Part shown: positions 31,154 to 43,602 of the stretch, piece by piece | Position numbering within the stretch: the stretch's first letter is position 1 | How the letters are laid out: each line of letters opens with the position of its first letter | Assembly (NCBI GenBank): GCA_020912385.1 | Contig: CP087221.1 | Location: 992,001-1,056,000, forward strand | DNA length: 64,000 nt | DNA from: Neofusicoccum parvum | Taxonomy: Eukaryota > Ascomycota > Dothideomycetes > Botryosphaeriales > Botryosphaeriaceae | Direction of reading: 5' to 3' | Notes under the pieces: model-generated | Seen by the model: the letters and a program-made list of their open reading frames with translations, nothing else | Database searches by the model: none | What the model was told of the DNA's origin: nothing | Made by a program: the position numbers and the translations under genes

Positions 31154-33800
31154 GATGAAACGAAGTGAGTTGGGTGTGGCATGTCAACTCCGATCATCGA
31201 CTACTCAGGTGTACTATAGATGAGAAGCAGCAGTTTCTGTACAAATGTATGACTAGCGCTTGGTTCCCGGCCAACTTCGCTGCGAACTGGGACGTCTTTC
31301 GGATGGATGTTTCCGGGCAGGATCACTGGACTGGCTTCCAGATAGTCCACTTCCAGGCCCGAAGAGACTTTGCTCTTGTCAGCAGAGCGTTATTGACCTC
31401 AACCCACTAAGCAACAGCGACGGCATCACAGTCTTCCAAACTGGCCTTGTGATCACGGAGTCGCCGAAGATGTGTGGTGTCTCAACAACAGCGTCCCATG
31501 CAGCATAGCCAATGGCAATGCGGCGGGGCAGCGGGCTGTCAATGCGTGCTGTTTACGCCATCATCGGCCGTCACATTACGCTTCTGAGCCTAGCTCCTGG
31601 CACGCAGCAGCCATCCACAAGGCGTAGGGCGGGAGCATCTAATCTGATTCCCCACTGTCTTCCAAATCACACGGACAGTGGTGTCGTCCAGCCTCGCTCC
31701 ATTGCTCCTCCATCCACCACCGTGCCGCGCACACATGACACAGGCCCGCGGGATTGCTCGAGTCGTGTTCTCCGGACGTGCCGCCATGCCGGCCAAGAAT
31801 CCGTGCCGCGCCTCGCCTGGGCATGGCGTTGGATATCTGTCAGCATCAAGACGGGCTAGGGCAGCGGGCGACGGCAGCCCTGTTAGGAAGGAAAGCCAGG
31901 CGCCGCGAGCCGAACCGCTGGGTTGACGAGCAGCCCGCCGACGCCCGTGCAGGCGCCGCGTCTGCCGTGGCCCATCACACCCAGCCTGCCCTATCACAGC
32001 CGCCCCCACCCAGCGACGCCGACCACGCAGGAACGGAGAGGCCGGCTGAAAGCAGCGAATCGACTTGCACACCGGCCCACCATTCAATAAATGATCGCTC
32101 GCCGACACGAACGCCCGAGCTGAATCTCGCGATCTCCACGATTAACGGCGGAGAGAAAAGAAATTTTACCTCCGCTACACCGCGCCGTGCGGACATGGCG
32201 GTCGTAGCGGCGCTCCCTTCTCCGCCGGCCGGCATTGGATGACGTCGGATCTCCATGAGCGGTCTGCCTGCCGCCGTCAAGACCAAGGGACCCAGTGTGA
32301 TCCGCAGGTCCTACGGTGGCACTGGGCAGAACAGCGCCGAGCGCAACTGGCCGCTCCCTCAGGCCGAGCTCTGCGCCTCACCAAGGCTGCGAGAAACGGA
32401 GTGCTGGGAGGCTGGAGGGCGGCAGCAAGGAGCCCGCGGCAGCTCGCTGATCGCTGTACACTCCCCCCGGCTCGCATTTTTCGTTTTTCCCAGTGGCCCG
32501 GTCGCATCATGCACCGCAATCTCAACCCCAGGGACTCTCGCGACCTGGCCCCCAATATCGCTCGGCGGTCCAGGTCTGGCTGTGCCGCGATCAAGGATGC
32601 AATACGAGTACTGCAGAGCGATCCTCGCCGCATGGGCCGTGGGAAATGCTACCCACACCACCACCGCGCGGCAAGCTGAACGGAGACTGTGCCGCCGCGT
32701 CAACCCCGCCTTAGTTCGCTGCTGCTGTCCGCTCCAGCGGTTTTTTCGTTTCTCTCGTGTCGCCTGATGCGACTGATCGCAGCCAAATGCTTAATTCATG
32801 GGTTGCGTACCCTGGCCTGCGGGTGGCGCTTTGTTGCTTTTTCAGCTGCTTAATTTGCTCCAGCCGCCGCGTCCATTTTGCTCACTTAACCGCCATTCCC
32901 TCATGCCGGTAATTGCTGCTAATTTTCTGCAGATGCATCTGTCCCAAGATAGCCTGCCCTCCGCCGCGTGACCAGCTCCGGTCCGCCTCCATGTGTTTGG
33001 CACCACCTCCGGATTACTCAGATCCTCAACGAGATACCTGGAGAACATCAGTGGAACTTGAGCCTTGCTGCCTCCTGTGTACAATGGGCTGTCCCACCTG
33101 GTGGAGTTCTCTCTTCTCGGTCCTTAGATTCACCAAGATGCTTGGGACTGGACGTGATTGGCCAGAAGAGGCACTTCGTGTCACTGATTTCCAGGTTGCG
33201 CAGGTAGCAGAGGTGGCCTGTACCGATTTTCTTTCTGTTTCTCTGCAGCTTTCGCAAGCAGTCCAATCCAGCTGTTCAGAGCCTCATCTATTTGTGGCCT
33301 TGGCCCCGCTGTGTAACACAGATGATCTACAGGATGCCACATACAATCGGAGATGGCAACACATTGTCAAGTCAACCTGCATATTTCGTTACAGAGCCAG
33401 GCGATTTTCAAGCTTGGCTTCCCTTATGAGCCTGGTCCGAATTACCCTTTCGTCTTCTGTATAGTGATTGTTGAACTGGGTGTGTCTCGTTAGGGAACTG
33501 GCACGAGGACCCGTATTGGGATTCAGGCAAGAGGATTGCTCCCTGCTCTCAAATCTGGTGAGAACATACGAGAAGAAAAGTCTCCATAGACATCATATTG
33601 TTAAGTGTTTCCTATGATTTTCCTTGGCCCAGTCTGTGCATTCCCATCAGTTGAACAAGCAGCACATCCAGCATCCAGACAACAATCCTCTTCCTCACCC
33701 TCTTCCAAGACGTGTTCCAGAGCCGCAGTCATACCACTTGCACGACCAGACGGCTCAAGGCCACACTTCCTCTCCACCCCCCTGGTCCCTAACCACAAGC
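31154..33800. other. Gene-poor region
   Basis: 2.6 kb without a supported gene. Open frames at 31590-32767 on both strands are GC-driven and mutually overlapping. The last 200 bases before 33801 are C/A-rich, consistent with a leader for the GMC gene. Confidence 0.5.
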
Positions 33801-36154
33801 ATGCGAAGGATACCACTCCTCTCCACCCTCTTCACCCTCTCCACCCTCTCCCTCTCCACCCTCTCCCTCTCCGCCCCCATCCTCGACCCCATCACCAACC
33901 CCTACCTCTCCACCCTCGCCTCCCTCCTCAGCGGCAAAGGGCTCGTGCAGGGCACCCTCGGCGCCCTCGCCGGCGCCGCCGGCCTCGAAGCCACGTACGA
34001 CTACGTCGTCGTGGGCGGCGGCACGGCGGGCAACGCCATCGGGACCCGCCTCGCCGCGGCCGGGCACAGCGTCGCGATCGTGGAGGCCGGCGGCCACTAC
34101 CAGCTGGGCAAGCCGGTGCTGGGCTCGACGCCGGCGGGCGGCATCGTCGGGATCGGGGCCAACCCGGCCGACTCGGATCCGCTGGTCGACTGGGTGTTCA
34201 CGACGGAGCCGCAGAAGGGGGCGGCGGGGAGGGAGGTGCATTATGCGAGGGGCAAGTGTTTAGGTGGCTCGTAGGTTTTCTTTTCTTTTCTTTTCTCAGT
34301 CTTCGGAGCTGTTGGCATGGTTGAGTAGGTTGCTGACGCGGGGGTTATGTGCAGGTCCGCGTTGAACTTCTTGATATACCAGAGGTGCGTCTCGTCGCAC
34401 GTCTCTCCACCCCGGAGGCGGTAGCGGACCGGCGTTGTTCTGACACGGGTCTCCAGGGGATCGGAGCAGTCGTATCAGCGGTGGGCGGACATGGTCGGCG
34501 ACGACAGCTACACCCTCGCCAACCTGCTGCCGTACTTCGAAAGAGCCGTCTCCTTCACCCCGCCCGACGACTCCAAGCGGCCCGCCAACGTGACGTCGGA
34601 GTACGAGGCCGACGCCTTCGCCAGCCCCGGCGGACCCGTGCACGTCGGCTACTCCAACTACGTCTCGCCCTTCGCGACGTGGCTCGAGAAAGCGTTGATA
34701 GCCGACGAGGGCCTGAACAAGACGGCCGGCTTCAACAGCGGCCGCTTGCTCGGCACACACTACGCCATGACGACGCTGCGCGCGGACGACCAGACGCGCA
34801 GCGCGTCCGACGCGTATATCAACGCCGCGCTGGAGAACGAGAGCTTGCGTGTCTACACCAACACGATGGCGAAGAAGGTGCTGTTCGACGGCAACAAGAC
34901 GGCGACTGGCGTGAGGGTTGAGTCGGCGGGCGTCACGTACGATATCCATGCTGCGAAGGAGGTCATCCTCTCGGCCGGCGCATTCCAGTCTCCGCAGCTG
35001 CTCATGGTATCAGGGGTTGGGCCGAGGGAGACGTTGGAGAAGTTTGATATTGAGGTGCTGTCGGAGCTGCCGGGGGTTGGGCAGAACGTAAGTCTTTTTG
35101 CCGACGTCTCCGCCTCCTCCCATTGCCGCAGACTGCAGTTCTGGAGGAGTGGGACGCGCCAGGTTGGAGACTGAAGTATTATTCTTCGCCTTCTGCCAAG
35201 CGGGATGCACTCTTGTCTCAAATCTCCGCATCCCAAAGCTGACCCATCTCTCCCCACCTTCTAGATGTGGGACCACGTCCTCTTCGGGCCCTCCTACGAG
35301 GTCAACATGGAAACCCTCGACCGCGTCCTCCACGACCCTCTCGTCCTCGCCGACGCGCTCGTCGACTACAGCACCAAAGCCTCCGGCCCGCTCACCTCCA
35401 ACGTCGCCGAGTTCCTCGCGTGGGAGAAGCTGCCGGCCAAGTACCGCGCCAACCTCTCGCAGAGCACGCTCGACGCGCTCTCCGCCTTCCCGGCCGACTG
35501 GCCGGAGGTCGAGGTAAGACGGGGAACCCCTTTCTCCGCTTCGCCTTCTCCGCTGACGCGCAGCCCCGGCCGACGCAGCTCATCTCCGGCAACGGCTACA
35601 TCGGCACCTTCGACTTCCCGGTCCTGCAGCAGCCGCTCGACGGCCGCCAGTACGCCACCGTCCTCGGCGGCATGGTGGCGCCGACGTCGCGCGGCAGCGT
35701 GACCATCGCGTCGGCCGACGCGTCCGCCCCGCCGCTCGTCGACCCGAACTGGCTGGCCACGCCGGCCGACCAGGAGGTCGCCGTGGCGCTGTACCGCCGG
35801 CTGCGCGACGTGTGGGGCGCCGCGACCATGCGCGAGGAAGTGGTAACGCGGCGCGACGGCGCGGGATACGAGTTCTGGCCTGGCTTGGAGCACGCGCAGA
35901 GCGACGCGGAGATCTTGGATGTCGTGCGGCGCAGCGTCATGAGCTTCTGGCACGCCGCTGGCACGTGTCGGATGGGGAGGCGCGGCGAGGGGCGGAGCGG
36001 CGTGGTGGTGGATGCGCGCGCGAGGGTGCTGGGTGTGGCGGGGTTGAGGGTCGTGGATGCGAGTGTGATGCCCGTGCTGCCGCCGGGGCATCCGCAGAGT
36101 ACGGTGTATGCGGTGGCGGAGAAGATTGCGGATGATGTGATTAAGGGGAGGTGA
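33801..36154 (+). CDS. Secreted GMC-family FAD-dependent oxidoreductase
   Basis: Five exons: 33801-34270, 34355-34384, 34457-35087, 35265-35513 and 35579-36154, about 651 residues. Exon 2 is only 30 nt but restores the conserved GGSSALNFLIYQRGS motif across three exons. A signal peptide precedes a 40-residue spacer and the Rossmann FAD-binding motif YDYVVVGGGTAGN near residue 66. The GMC signature 2 region (GAFQSPQLLMVSGVGP) and the C-terminal catalytic region (FWHAAGTCRMG ... PPGHPQSTVYAVAEKIADD), with the active-site His in SFWHAAG, are present. Family members oxidise alcohols, sugars or aryl alcohols with FAD; several fungal ones act in secondary metabolism. The substrate here is unknown and no biosynthetic cluster surrounds it. 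The exon 5 acceptor has an in-frame alternative 15 nt upstream. Confidence 0.9.
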
Positions 36155-37184
36155 GAGTGGGGTGCATGGGGGGCAGGAATGCGGCGAGTGGCGAGGGTGG
36201 CGTTTGATGTTTTATGGAGGCCTGACAGTGGGAATGAGACGGATGATGGCGCGTTCTGTGAGGTTATGAATGCATGTGTAAACGGGCAAAGGAAGGAAGG
36301 ACGGTTCTGAAACCTCAGACGAGAGCATGGTCTAGACCCTTGGCCTTGCCGTATGTTTGTGGTTTAGCCGTATCTGGCAATTTTTGCAAACTGGGGTATC
36401 CATGAGCTCAGATGTCCGGGAATATGGCAGTTGAGATACCCCAGCAATCATCCGCGAGATTACGCAAGTCGCCGCAGAACTGAAGTACCTGTTCGGGTCA
36501 GAAGTGCACTAAGATTCATGACAAGCCTGTCCCGGAACCTGCTTCAGCACCCTGAGGGTCGTTTGCAAAGGCTCACAATCATGAAGTCTGGTTTATTTCT
36601 TCCCACCCCAAGGGCCTGTTCGAATGTACCGCCTTGGCTTCATATGGACAAACAGACGTCTGAGCCATCAAGCATGCAAGTTATTGTGGCGGCGCCAAGT
36701 AGAAGGGCGTCAGAGTCCAGACCTTCAGGGGAGGATCAGGTGTTCTCGTCTACAGCCCGATCGAGAAACATATACTATGGGTGCTGAGTCATTTGTTTCA
36801 TGTCTTGGTCGGTGCTGCATCGGAAAGTGATGTGTCGGGACATGGACCGGACCTGCAGCGCTTCGGCCCGGAGAAGAATCACCGCCATCACTATCACTTC
36901 GGCCCTTTCATCCACGCCCGCATCCTCACAAGCATCGGGCACTGTCACGCGATCATCAAAACACGTCTGGTGAGTCCCTAGAGCTATCCGAGCTATATTT
37001 CGAATTCGTAAAGAGACGTATCTACATGAGGATTGGGCACGGCCGTTCTATGTACACCGAGAATTACTGTGCGCCGTCAAACGAGGTCCACCGAGAACAG
37101 ACATGAATAAATTACACCCGCTGGACCAAATGCTCTCAGCAGTCAGATTAGGAGAGGAAGCACAGCACCGTTCTTATGCGCTTC
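36155..37184. other. Convergent intergenic region
   Basis: Between the 3' ends of the GMC and NLP genes. No gene, RNA or repeat recognised. Confidence 0.5.
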
Positions 37185-37964
37185 TCAGACCTCAGCCTTG
37201 GCGAGGTTGCCCAAGAAGTTCGAGTTCTTAAACGGCACGATTGCGCTGCCGAAATCCGTGGTCTCCAGCGCGTCCTTGCTCACCTGCGGGAAGAAGTCGT
37301 ACCACATCATGGGCAGGTCGCGGCCGAGGGTGTCGGTGAACTGCAGCTCGTGGTTGGTGGGGAAGCTGGTGAAGTACTCGACCTTCGGGCGCGTCCCGTC
37401 CAGGTTCGGGGTGGCGGTCTTCTTGTAGCCGCCGTGGCCGGAGGCGGCGGTGCCCAGCAGCTGTGGCTCGGCGGCGGTGGGGTCGTCGACCCAGACGACG
37501 ACGTGCTCCCAGTCGTGCCGGTGGCCCAGCGACGACGACGGCGAGTCCTTGGGGAAGTACCACGCGTACATGATGCCGTATTTGCCGTTGTGGTAGTCGG
37601 CCCGCACGTACGTCTGGCCCTTGGAGAGGTCACGGCATCCGCCCGACGGGCTGCCCGTGTTCTTGAGGCCGCCGCTGCGAGGTGGCTGCGTCAGTGTCGT
37701 GGCCGGCTGCGGCTGGAGTTGGCTTGCGGCTCACCCGGTGTTGCCCTCGCCGTCGACGGCAGGGTAGGATTGGCAGCCGTGGGCGATGTGCAGGAACGGC
37801 TCGAATCTCTTCAACGTGTTGCCAATGGCATCGCCGGGGACGTTCTCGGGCCAGGGGGTGATGGCGTCGTGGGAAATGACTGCGCGGCGTTGGATGGCAG
37901 CACTGCTGACGGAGCTGGCTGCGGCCAGGAGGCCAACGAAAGCAGAGGCAACAGTGAAAGTCAT
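37185..37964 (-). CDS. NPP1 / NLP-family (necrosis- and ethylene-inducing peptide 1-like) secreted protein
   Basis: Two exons, 37964-37735 and 37674-37185, intron 60 nt (GTGAGC...TCGCAG), about 239 residues, the usual family length. A signal peptide (MTFTVASAFVGLLAAASSVS) is followed by the mature domain starting ISHDAITPWPE. The two conserved Cys (HGCQSYP and SGGCRDL) indicate the two-Cys type 1 group. The conserved heptapeptide is present as GHRHDWE within LGHRHDWEHVVVWVDD. The family folds as a lectin-like beta sandwich that binds plant sphingolipids, and many members damage dicot membranes while others are non-cytolytic. Activity cannot be read from sequence alone. The gene is intact and has a TATA-like box about 100 bp upstream. 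Its presence suggests association with plants. Confidence 0.93.
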
Positions 37965-40622
37965 TTAGAGAAAGAGCGTGTTGAACGGGCCCGCAGAGAG
38001 CTGAGGAGCTGGTGGATTAAAGTGTTGGTGCTGGTTGTTCCAACAGCATAGAAACACCGTCTATATATATCCACTCTTCCCCTCTGTACAGAGTGCATTG
38101 AAGACCGCGGGGTCTGCCAAATGAAACTCGGCTATCCTGGATGCTTGGCAGTGATCGAGAATACGACGCGCCCTGCGCCGGGGGCATGGTGGAGTTCGCG
38201 CTGCACAAGAATCCATCCGGAAAATCAGCAAGTGACCGTGGTTGATGGAGACTCACTTTGGCACAATTGTTTAAGGCGTCCGGTTCAGGCAATCACCTGT
38301 CTCAAGCTTAATGCTATTGCTGAGGCTTGGGGAGAGCTTGGCGTCGTGCCGGCTACTGCAGGAACCCCCAGAATGATGGTCCTTCACGAGTCAGAGCCTC
38401 AGCCTGTCGAGTCGAATACCCACTATTACGCGCGTGGCGGGTGTGATCCCACGGTGAAATTCCCCCTTGTCGTGAAAACACAATGCACTTAAAGTGCAAC
38501 AATCATCGATAACCCGCAACTGCTGCTCGCTTGCCACTGGCTCTCAGAAAAGCGCCGAATCTCTCTACAAAGCAACCGTGCGCGATTGGCACCCGGACCG
38601 TAGTATCGGAGAGGAACAAGACTTTTATGTTCCACGGTTTACAACACCCTGCACAACTCCTTCCGCACTATGGCTGTCATTTGGAATCCTGCCCATCCTC
38701 CAGAGGTGCAGGGACCAAGACCCTCCTTGTATTCATTCCGAACGAGGTCGGAACCCGATAAATGAGAGTTAGCATTTGGGTTAGAGTTGTTCTGGACTTT
38801 CTAGAAGGACGGGAGCGCGGCTGTTCTAGCGGGTGGCTCTGCGGTCCGCTGAAGACATAGCTATAGGAATAACACAAACGTCCGGGTGTATTACTAAGGA
38901 GTAGCGTAATTAAAATGACCTTTTACACGTAGGTCTGTAGCAGAATGTCTGAGTATGCGAGTCATCGCCATGTAGGCTGTGCGCGTGGCTGTGGTGCCTG
39001 TACGGAAGTCGGCAGTCGTTTGGGCGGTTGATCCGGCAAAGCGATTCCGTTTTGATGATCCTCATGCTTCTGCCTATCATGCTGTCAGAGAGACTCAGAA
39101 CAGCCGTTTGGCAGGCAATGCATCAGACAATAGTATGCTCAAGTATCGAGAGATAGTGGAGAGAAGCGCACTTCTCAGAAAACACGCTCGAATCAAGACA
39201 AGAAAGACGAAACGGTGGGCTGCCTACCACAAGCGCTAACTTCAACTTCATATTGGTGACTCGGTTCGTGCAGAGCCTCACTTGATGTTGGCCAGATGCT
39301 GAATCTCGAGGCCAATGAGCAAACAAACGGCAATCTCCGGAGGCTCTTGTCGCTGACGGCTGATCTTCCGTCTTGGCCGGGATCACATCAGACGCTCTGA
39401 AGTTAGGCGACCATGGCCGCGTTAATCAACATGATTGGCCGACTGTACCATAGGATTTATATGATTTTTATGGCTGTGATAAAGTAATCCAATCCCCATG
39501 TTCTGGCCGAGGCTGTGATGTGAGCAGCATTCTGTCGCAGCTCCGAGAACACCATTGGTCTTGACTATGCCATACTCGCTTGATGAAGATTGTAACGCTG
39601 CTGAAAGTCGTATCTGGGCTTTCAATCTAACCCAGTACTACAACTTTGTCTGTTAGTAGAGTTGAACTGTGGCTATCGAGTCGTTCGTGAGCCGCGTATG
39701 CGAGAGAAAATGAGGTCAAAAAATCAGGAGTCCCTAAGCCAGCCTCTCCAGTCCTCATCCCATAGGACATTCATGTTCTCAAGGGTGTGTTCGATGATGC
39801 TAAACCTGGGCTAACAAGAAACGAGATTTGTGAAAGGGGATGCTAGTAAAGGTACAGACCTTTTGAGTTCTGGAAAGCCGCCTCTATGCTGCTTTAAGTG
39901 CTTGTGTGTGGTAATATAGACGACTCTAAATACCTACAACGAAGAATAGTGAGCTCATGGTAGGGACTGGTGGTTTCCTGCGATAACGGTAAAGTGACTC
40001 CGTTGCGAAACTCACATTTCTTGTCTGCACTGGACTCAACGCTTCACTACGCTGTTCCAGCAATCTCGGAGAGAATCACCGGAGTGAATATAGACAGCAA
40101 TAGTACGATGTCGTCTCTAGCCACTCAGTGACGCTCTCTTTTCACAAAGTCAGCGGGCTGTGACGCTCATTAGGAATATCGGTAGGTGTGCGAGGCATAG
40201 GACTAGTTCGGTCTGCGGTAGAGGAGACGGTGTTTTCTGGAGTTCGACAGCATCGTGTACGGGAAGGTGCTGCAGACAATAGTCAGTAGCTGCTTTTGAC
40301 AAGCGAGAATTGAGGAATCCGTCCGATATCTTCAGCATGCACTCTGCTTGTTACATTCGGGCGAACAAAGCTCCTACGAATCCAATGTGTGAGTTTGAGT
40401 GGCATCGCGGGAGGCTTTCTGGCTCTTCCAGCTGATGAACGCGTTCTATGCCGGCCTGCCCATCTACAGAGAATTATTGCCATCCGAAGCACTCGTGTTC
40501 ACAAGTTATTATTGACGAGAGACGCAAATGGCAGTAAATGAGGAGACGATCTTTGCTGATCAATGATTAGGAATTTCTATAATTCTTCTTTCCTCTTCCT
40601 CTACACTTCTTCTAGTTTCTTT
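37965..40622. other. Gene-poor region between NLP and GGT genes
   Basis: 2.66 kb without a supported gene; composition is close to 50% GC, lower than the coding flanks. Short frames (e.g. 38979-39239 plus, 40150-40338 minus) have no features. It contains the NLP promoter (left) and the GGT 3' region (right). Confidence 0.5.
38062..38070 (-). promoter_or_regulatory. TATA-like box of the NLP gene
   Basis: TATATATAT about 100 bp upstream of the ATG at 37964, at the same distance as for the pheromone and GGT genes. Confidence 0.4.
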
Positions 40623-42524
40623 CTATACGGCGAAACCACCCGAGTTCTTTTGCCTGGGCTCGCCAGCCGCCTCGAAGGTCCCGTTGCCCAAGAGCCTCAA
40701 AGCCTGAGCAGTGCTCTGACCGGGGGCCACCCAGGTGACGTTGTGGCCGCGCTCCTTCATGAATGCAATGGTGGAGTTATCGTAAGAGTACTCAAAGCTG
40801 ACGTAGTACGGGACAAGCTGGTCGTGGAGTCTGGGCTCAGCGAGGGCCTCCGGCGCAGTCATGCCCTCATCCAGCATGTGATGGATGTTCTGGATGGTGG
40901 AGGTGATGATGCGGGATCCACCGGCAGCACCAACGGAAATGTACAGGGTGCCATTGGGATATTCGATGATGACGGGCGAAATAGAGGAGAGTGGGCGCTT
41001 GCCAGGGCTGACATAGTTGACCGGGCTGGGGATGTATCCGAAGGCGTTAGACGCGCCAGGAATCGAGAAGTCGTTCATCTCGTCATTCATGATGACTCCG
41101 GTCTCAGGGACCATAAGCTGAGATCCGAAGAGCAAGTTGATGGTCGTAGTCAAGGAGATGGCCATCCCAGACTTGTCAGCCGTGACAACATGAGAGGTGC
41201 CAGGGGTCTCGAGACTCTCGATGCCATCAGGGTCGTAGGCGGACACGTTCTGCGTGTGGAAGTCGGAGATCTTGCTACGGATCAAAGAAGTGGTGTTCTC
41301 GCTGAGCATTTGCTGCTGGTACTCGGCCATGCCCTCAACAAAGTCGGGATCACCGAGCTCCGTCCTCTTTAGAGATAATTAGCTGCAGGGTTCTCGGAGC
41401 ACTGAATCGACGTCATCCCGCCTGATTTTTTTCACTTACCTCGCCATACGCAAACCTGATGGCCTCGTCCAGCCTATGAGTCGTAAGGTTGATGTTGGCC
41501 GGGTTGCCAAAATCTTTGTACCCCTCGACAATCTTAAGCGCACTGAGTGCAACGATACCGCCCGAGGGCGCGCCACCACTGGTCAACTTGTAGCCTCTGT
41601 ACTTGATAGAGACGGTGTCCTGGATCCTAGCAGTGTAGTTCTTAAGATCTTCCAGCGTCATGGTACCGTTCGCCTTCTGCAGTGCGGTGATGGTCGCATT
41701 GGCAATCGCGCCAGTGTAGAAAGCATCCGGGCCCTCGTTCGCAATAACTTCCAGTGTATCCGCATAGCGCTTGCGCGTAATCGTCTCGTTGAGCTTGACA
41801 CGGTAGCCGTGGGGAGCGAAGTCAATGGCCCAAGTCGGGTTGTTGACAAGGAAATCATCCTGGCCCGAAGTTGCCGAGTCCATGTATTTGATGAGGTCCT
41901 CGGTGACGCGGAAACCATATCTAGCCACCTTCACAGCAGGCATCACAAGATCTTTCCACGGAAGCTTGCCGTAGTGCTTGTGGAGGTATTCGAGCCCGCG
42001 CAGCTCGCCTGGGACACCACTGTAACACAAGATTAGCGTCCACCCCAACCTCATGTCCCGAAGCCGAATAGACCAACCTCGCTAGACCGCCGTAAAGGGA
42101 CAGATCCGTGTCATTGGTGTACATGTCCTCGAACGCGGCCGCCGGCGCGGTCTCACGGAAATCTATGAATTCATAGGACCCGTTCGAGCCACGCACCGTC
42201 ATGAAGCCACCGCCGCCGATTCCTGGACACCGATTAGCAAACGCGCCGGCCCTGTATCCCTGGACAGTGGTAGCAACCTGAGTGGTACATGCCGATGACA
42301 CCAACGCAAAGGGTGGTGCCAACGAGAGCATCAGCAGCAGTGCCGCCGGCCTTGAGCAGGTCGGTGCCGATTGTGCTGCATTCTGAGCTCTCCGACGCGA
42401 CGGCGCCGAGGCGCGGCTCCGTCGACTCCTGCTGGCCCTGGGGATAGGCGAGGACCGACTGCGAGGACAGCAGGCTCGTGAAGAGCGCCGCCAGCGAGGG
42501 CATGAGGAGCTTCTTGGGCGGCAT
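40623..42524 (-). CDS. Secreted/vacuolar gamma-glutamyltransferase
   Basis: Four exons on the minus strand: 42524-42278, 42222-42078, 42019-41440 and 41366-40623, about 571 residues. An N-terminal hydrophobic signal (LLMPSLAALFTSLLSSQSVLA) leads the large-subunit part (GAVASESSECSTIGTDLLKA, GGTAADALVG, GIGGGGFMTVRG). The autocatalytic cleavage point and nucleophilic Thr lie at TPGTSHVVTADKSGMA, after which come the small-subunit motifs NDEMNDFS, RPLSSISPVI and GAAGGSRIITST. The enzyme is an Ntn-hydrolase that cuts or transfers the gamma-glutamyl group of glutathione and its conjugates, in glutathione turnover and nitrogen recovery. Several Asn-x-Ser/Thr sites fit secretion or vacuolar targeting. 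The C-terminus ends KNSGGFAV. Confidence 0.92.
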
Positions 42525-42621
42525 GTTAGGCGGCTGGCGGAGACGGTGGTGAGGCGGGAGGCAACCGGTCTTACAGGAGCACGCTGGGGGAGCGGCACAA
42601 GCTGTTGAGGCTTGCGAACAA

Positions 42622-42627
42622 TATATA
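42622..42627 (-). promoter_or_regulatory. TATA-like box of the GGT gene
   Basis: TATATA about 100 bp upstream of the ATG at 42524, in an otherwise GC-rich stretch. Confidence 0.4.
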
Positions 42628-43602
42628 CAGCCGCGGGTTTAGGCGACGCGTAGGCTGGCGGAGCCCGGGGCGTTGCACACGGACGCGGGAAACATGGTGA
42701 GAGACTGGGAGCGGCTCGGCTCCTGGAGTCAGCGAAATGAGAGATCGGCGGCTTCCCGGACGCCTGGTGTCAGTTGTTCAGCGCTGGTTGGGAGGCGCGG
42801 GCTCGTGGACAGCTCCCCGGATTGGGCTGATAGCTTATCGCCCGCGCCCGCGCTAGAGCCGCCGAGATCGGTCAGGCTTCCCGCCCAGCGCCCCTCCACT
42901 CGACACTCTGCTATTACGCACTGCGCGCTCCTCCTCAACGACCTTCCCGATGCGGCCGGCGTTGACTCGGCAGAGCGCACTTATGTAGGAACCCTCCGCC
43001 GCCCGCCGCGCGGTGGTCCACTGCGGGCGTGCCCCTCCTGACAACTGCGCAGCTACTGCAGGCCCGCGAAGCCAGCCCGTTCCTCAGGCCCCCGTCTGCC
43101 ACCGAGCCTGGCTGCACTTGCGAAGAACGAGGTTTTTATTATCGAAGGAAATGCATTGCATCATGGCCGCGGCAATGCCGCAATCTCAACTCCGAGTCGC
43201 GTGTCGGCCTCCGCCGCCCGCTAGTTTAACACGGACCGCCCTTTCTCCACGCTCTCCAGCTCTTTCTCTCTCGCCTTCTGCTATCTCCGAGCTCGTTCAA
43301 GCAGTCGCGTCGGACCTCGTCAAGATCCTGAGACGCCGCGTCCTTTGGGCTCCTTCACTCAGGCACTGACGCGCCGCCGCGGACAGGATCCCTTCCTAGC
43401 TTACCACCCTCGTTTTCAAGCAGGTAGTAGCGGCGCTAGCCAAGCAGCCGAACCACCAGAGTCGTATCCAAGGATCGCGGCTTCTGCCAGCTCTTTGCCC
43501 GCCTCCCATCGCCTGACCGCTTCCGTCGAGTGCCTTTCTGCCGGCCAATCAAGCATCCGCTTCACCACTTAAGCAGAGTTACACAAAAACCCAAAAACTT
43601 CA

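Noticed and set aside
33801..42524. Secondary-metabolite gene cluster around the GMC oxidase
   Set aside because: No polyketide synthase, peptide synthetase, terpene cyclase, P450 or transporter is nearby; the neighbours are an NLP protein and a gamma-glutamyltransferase.
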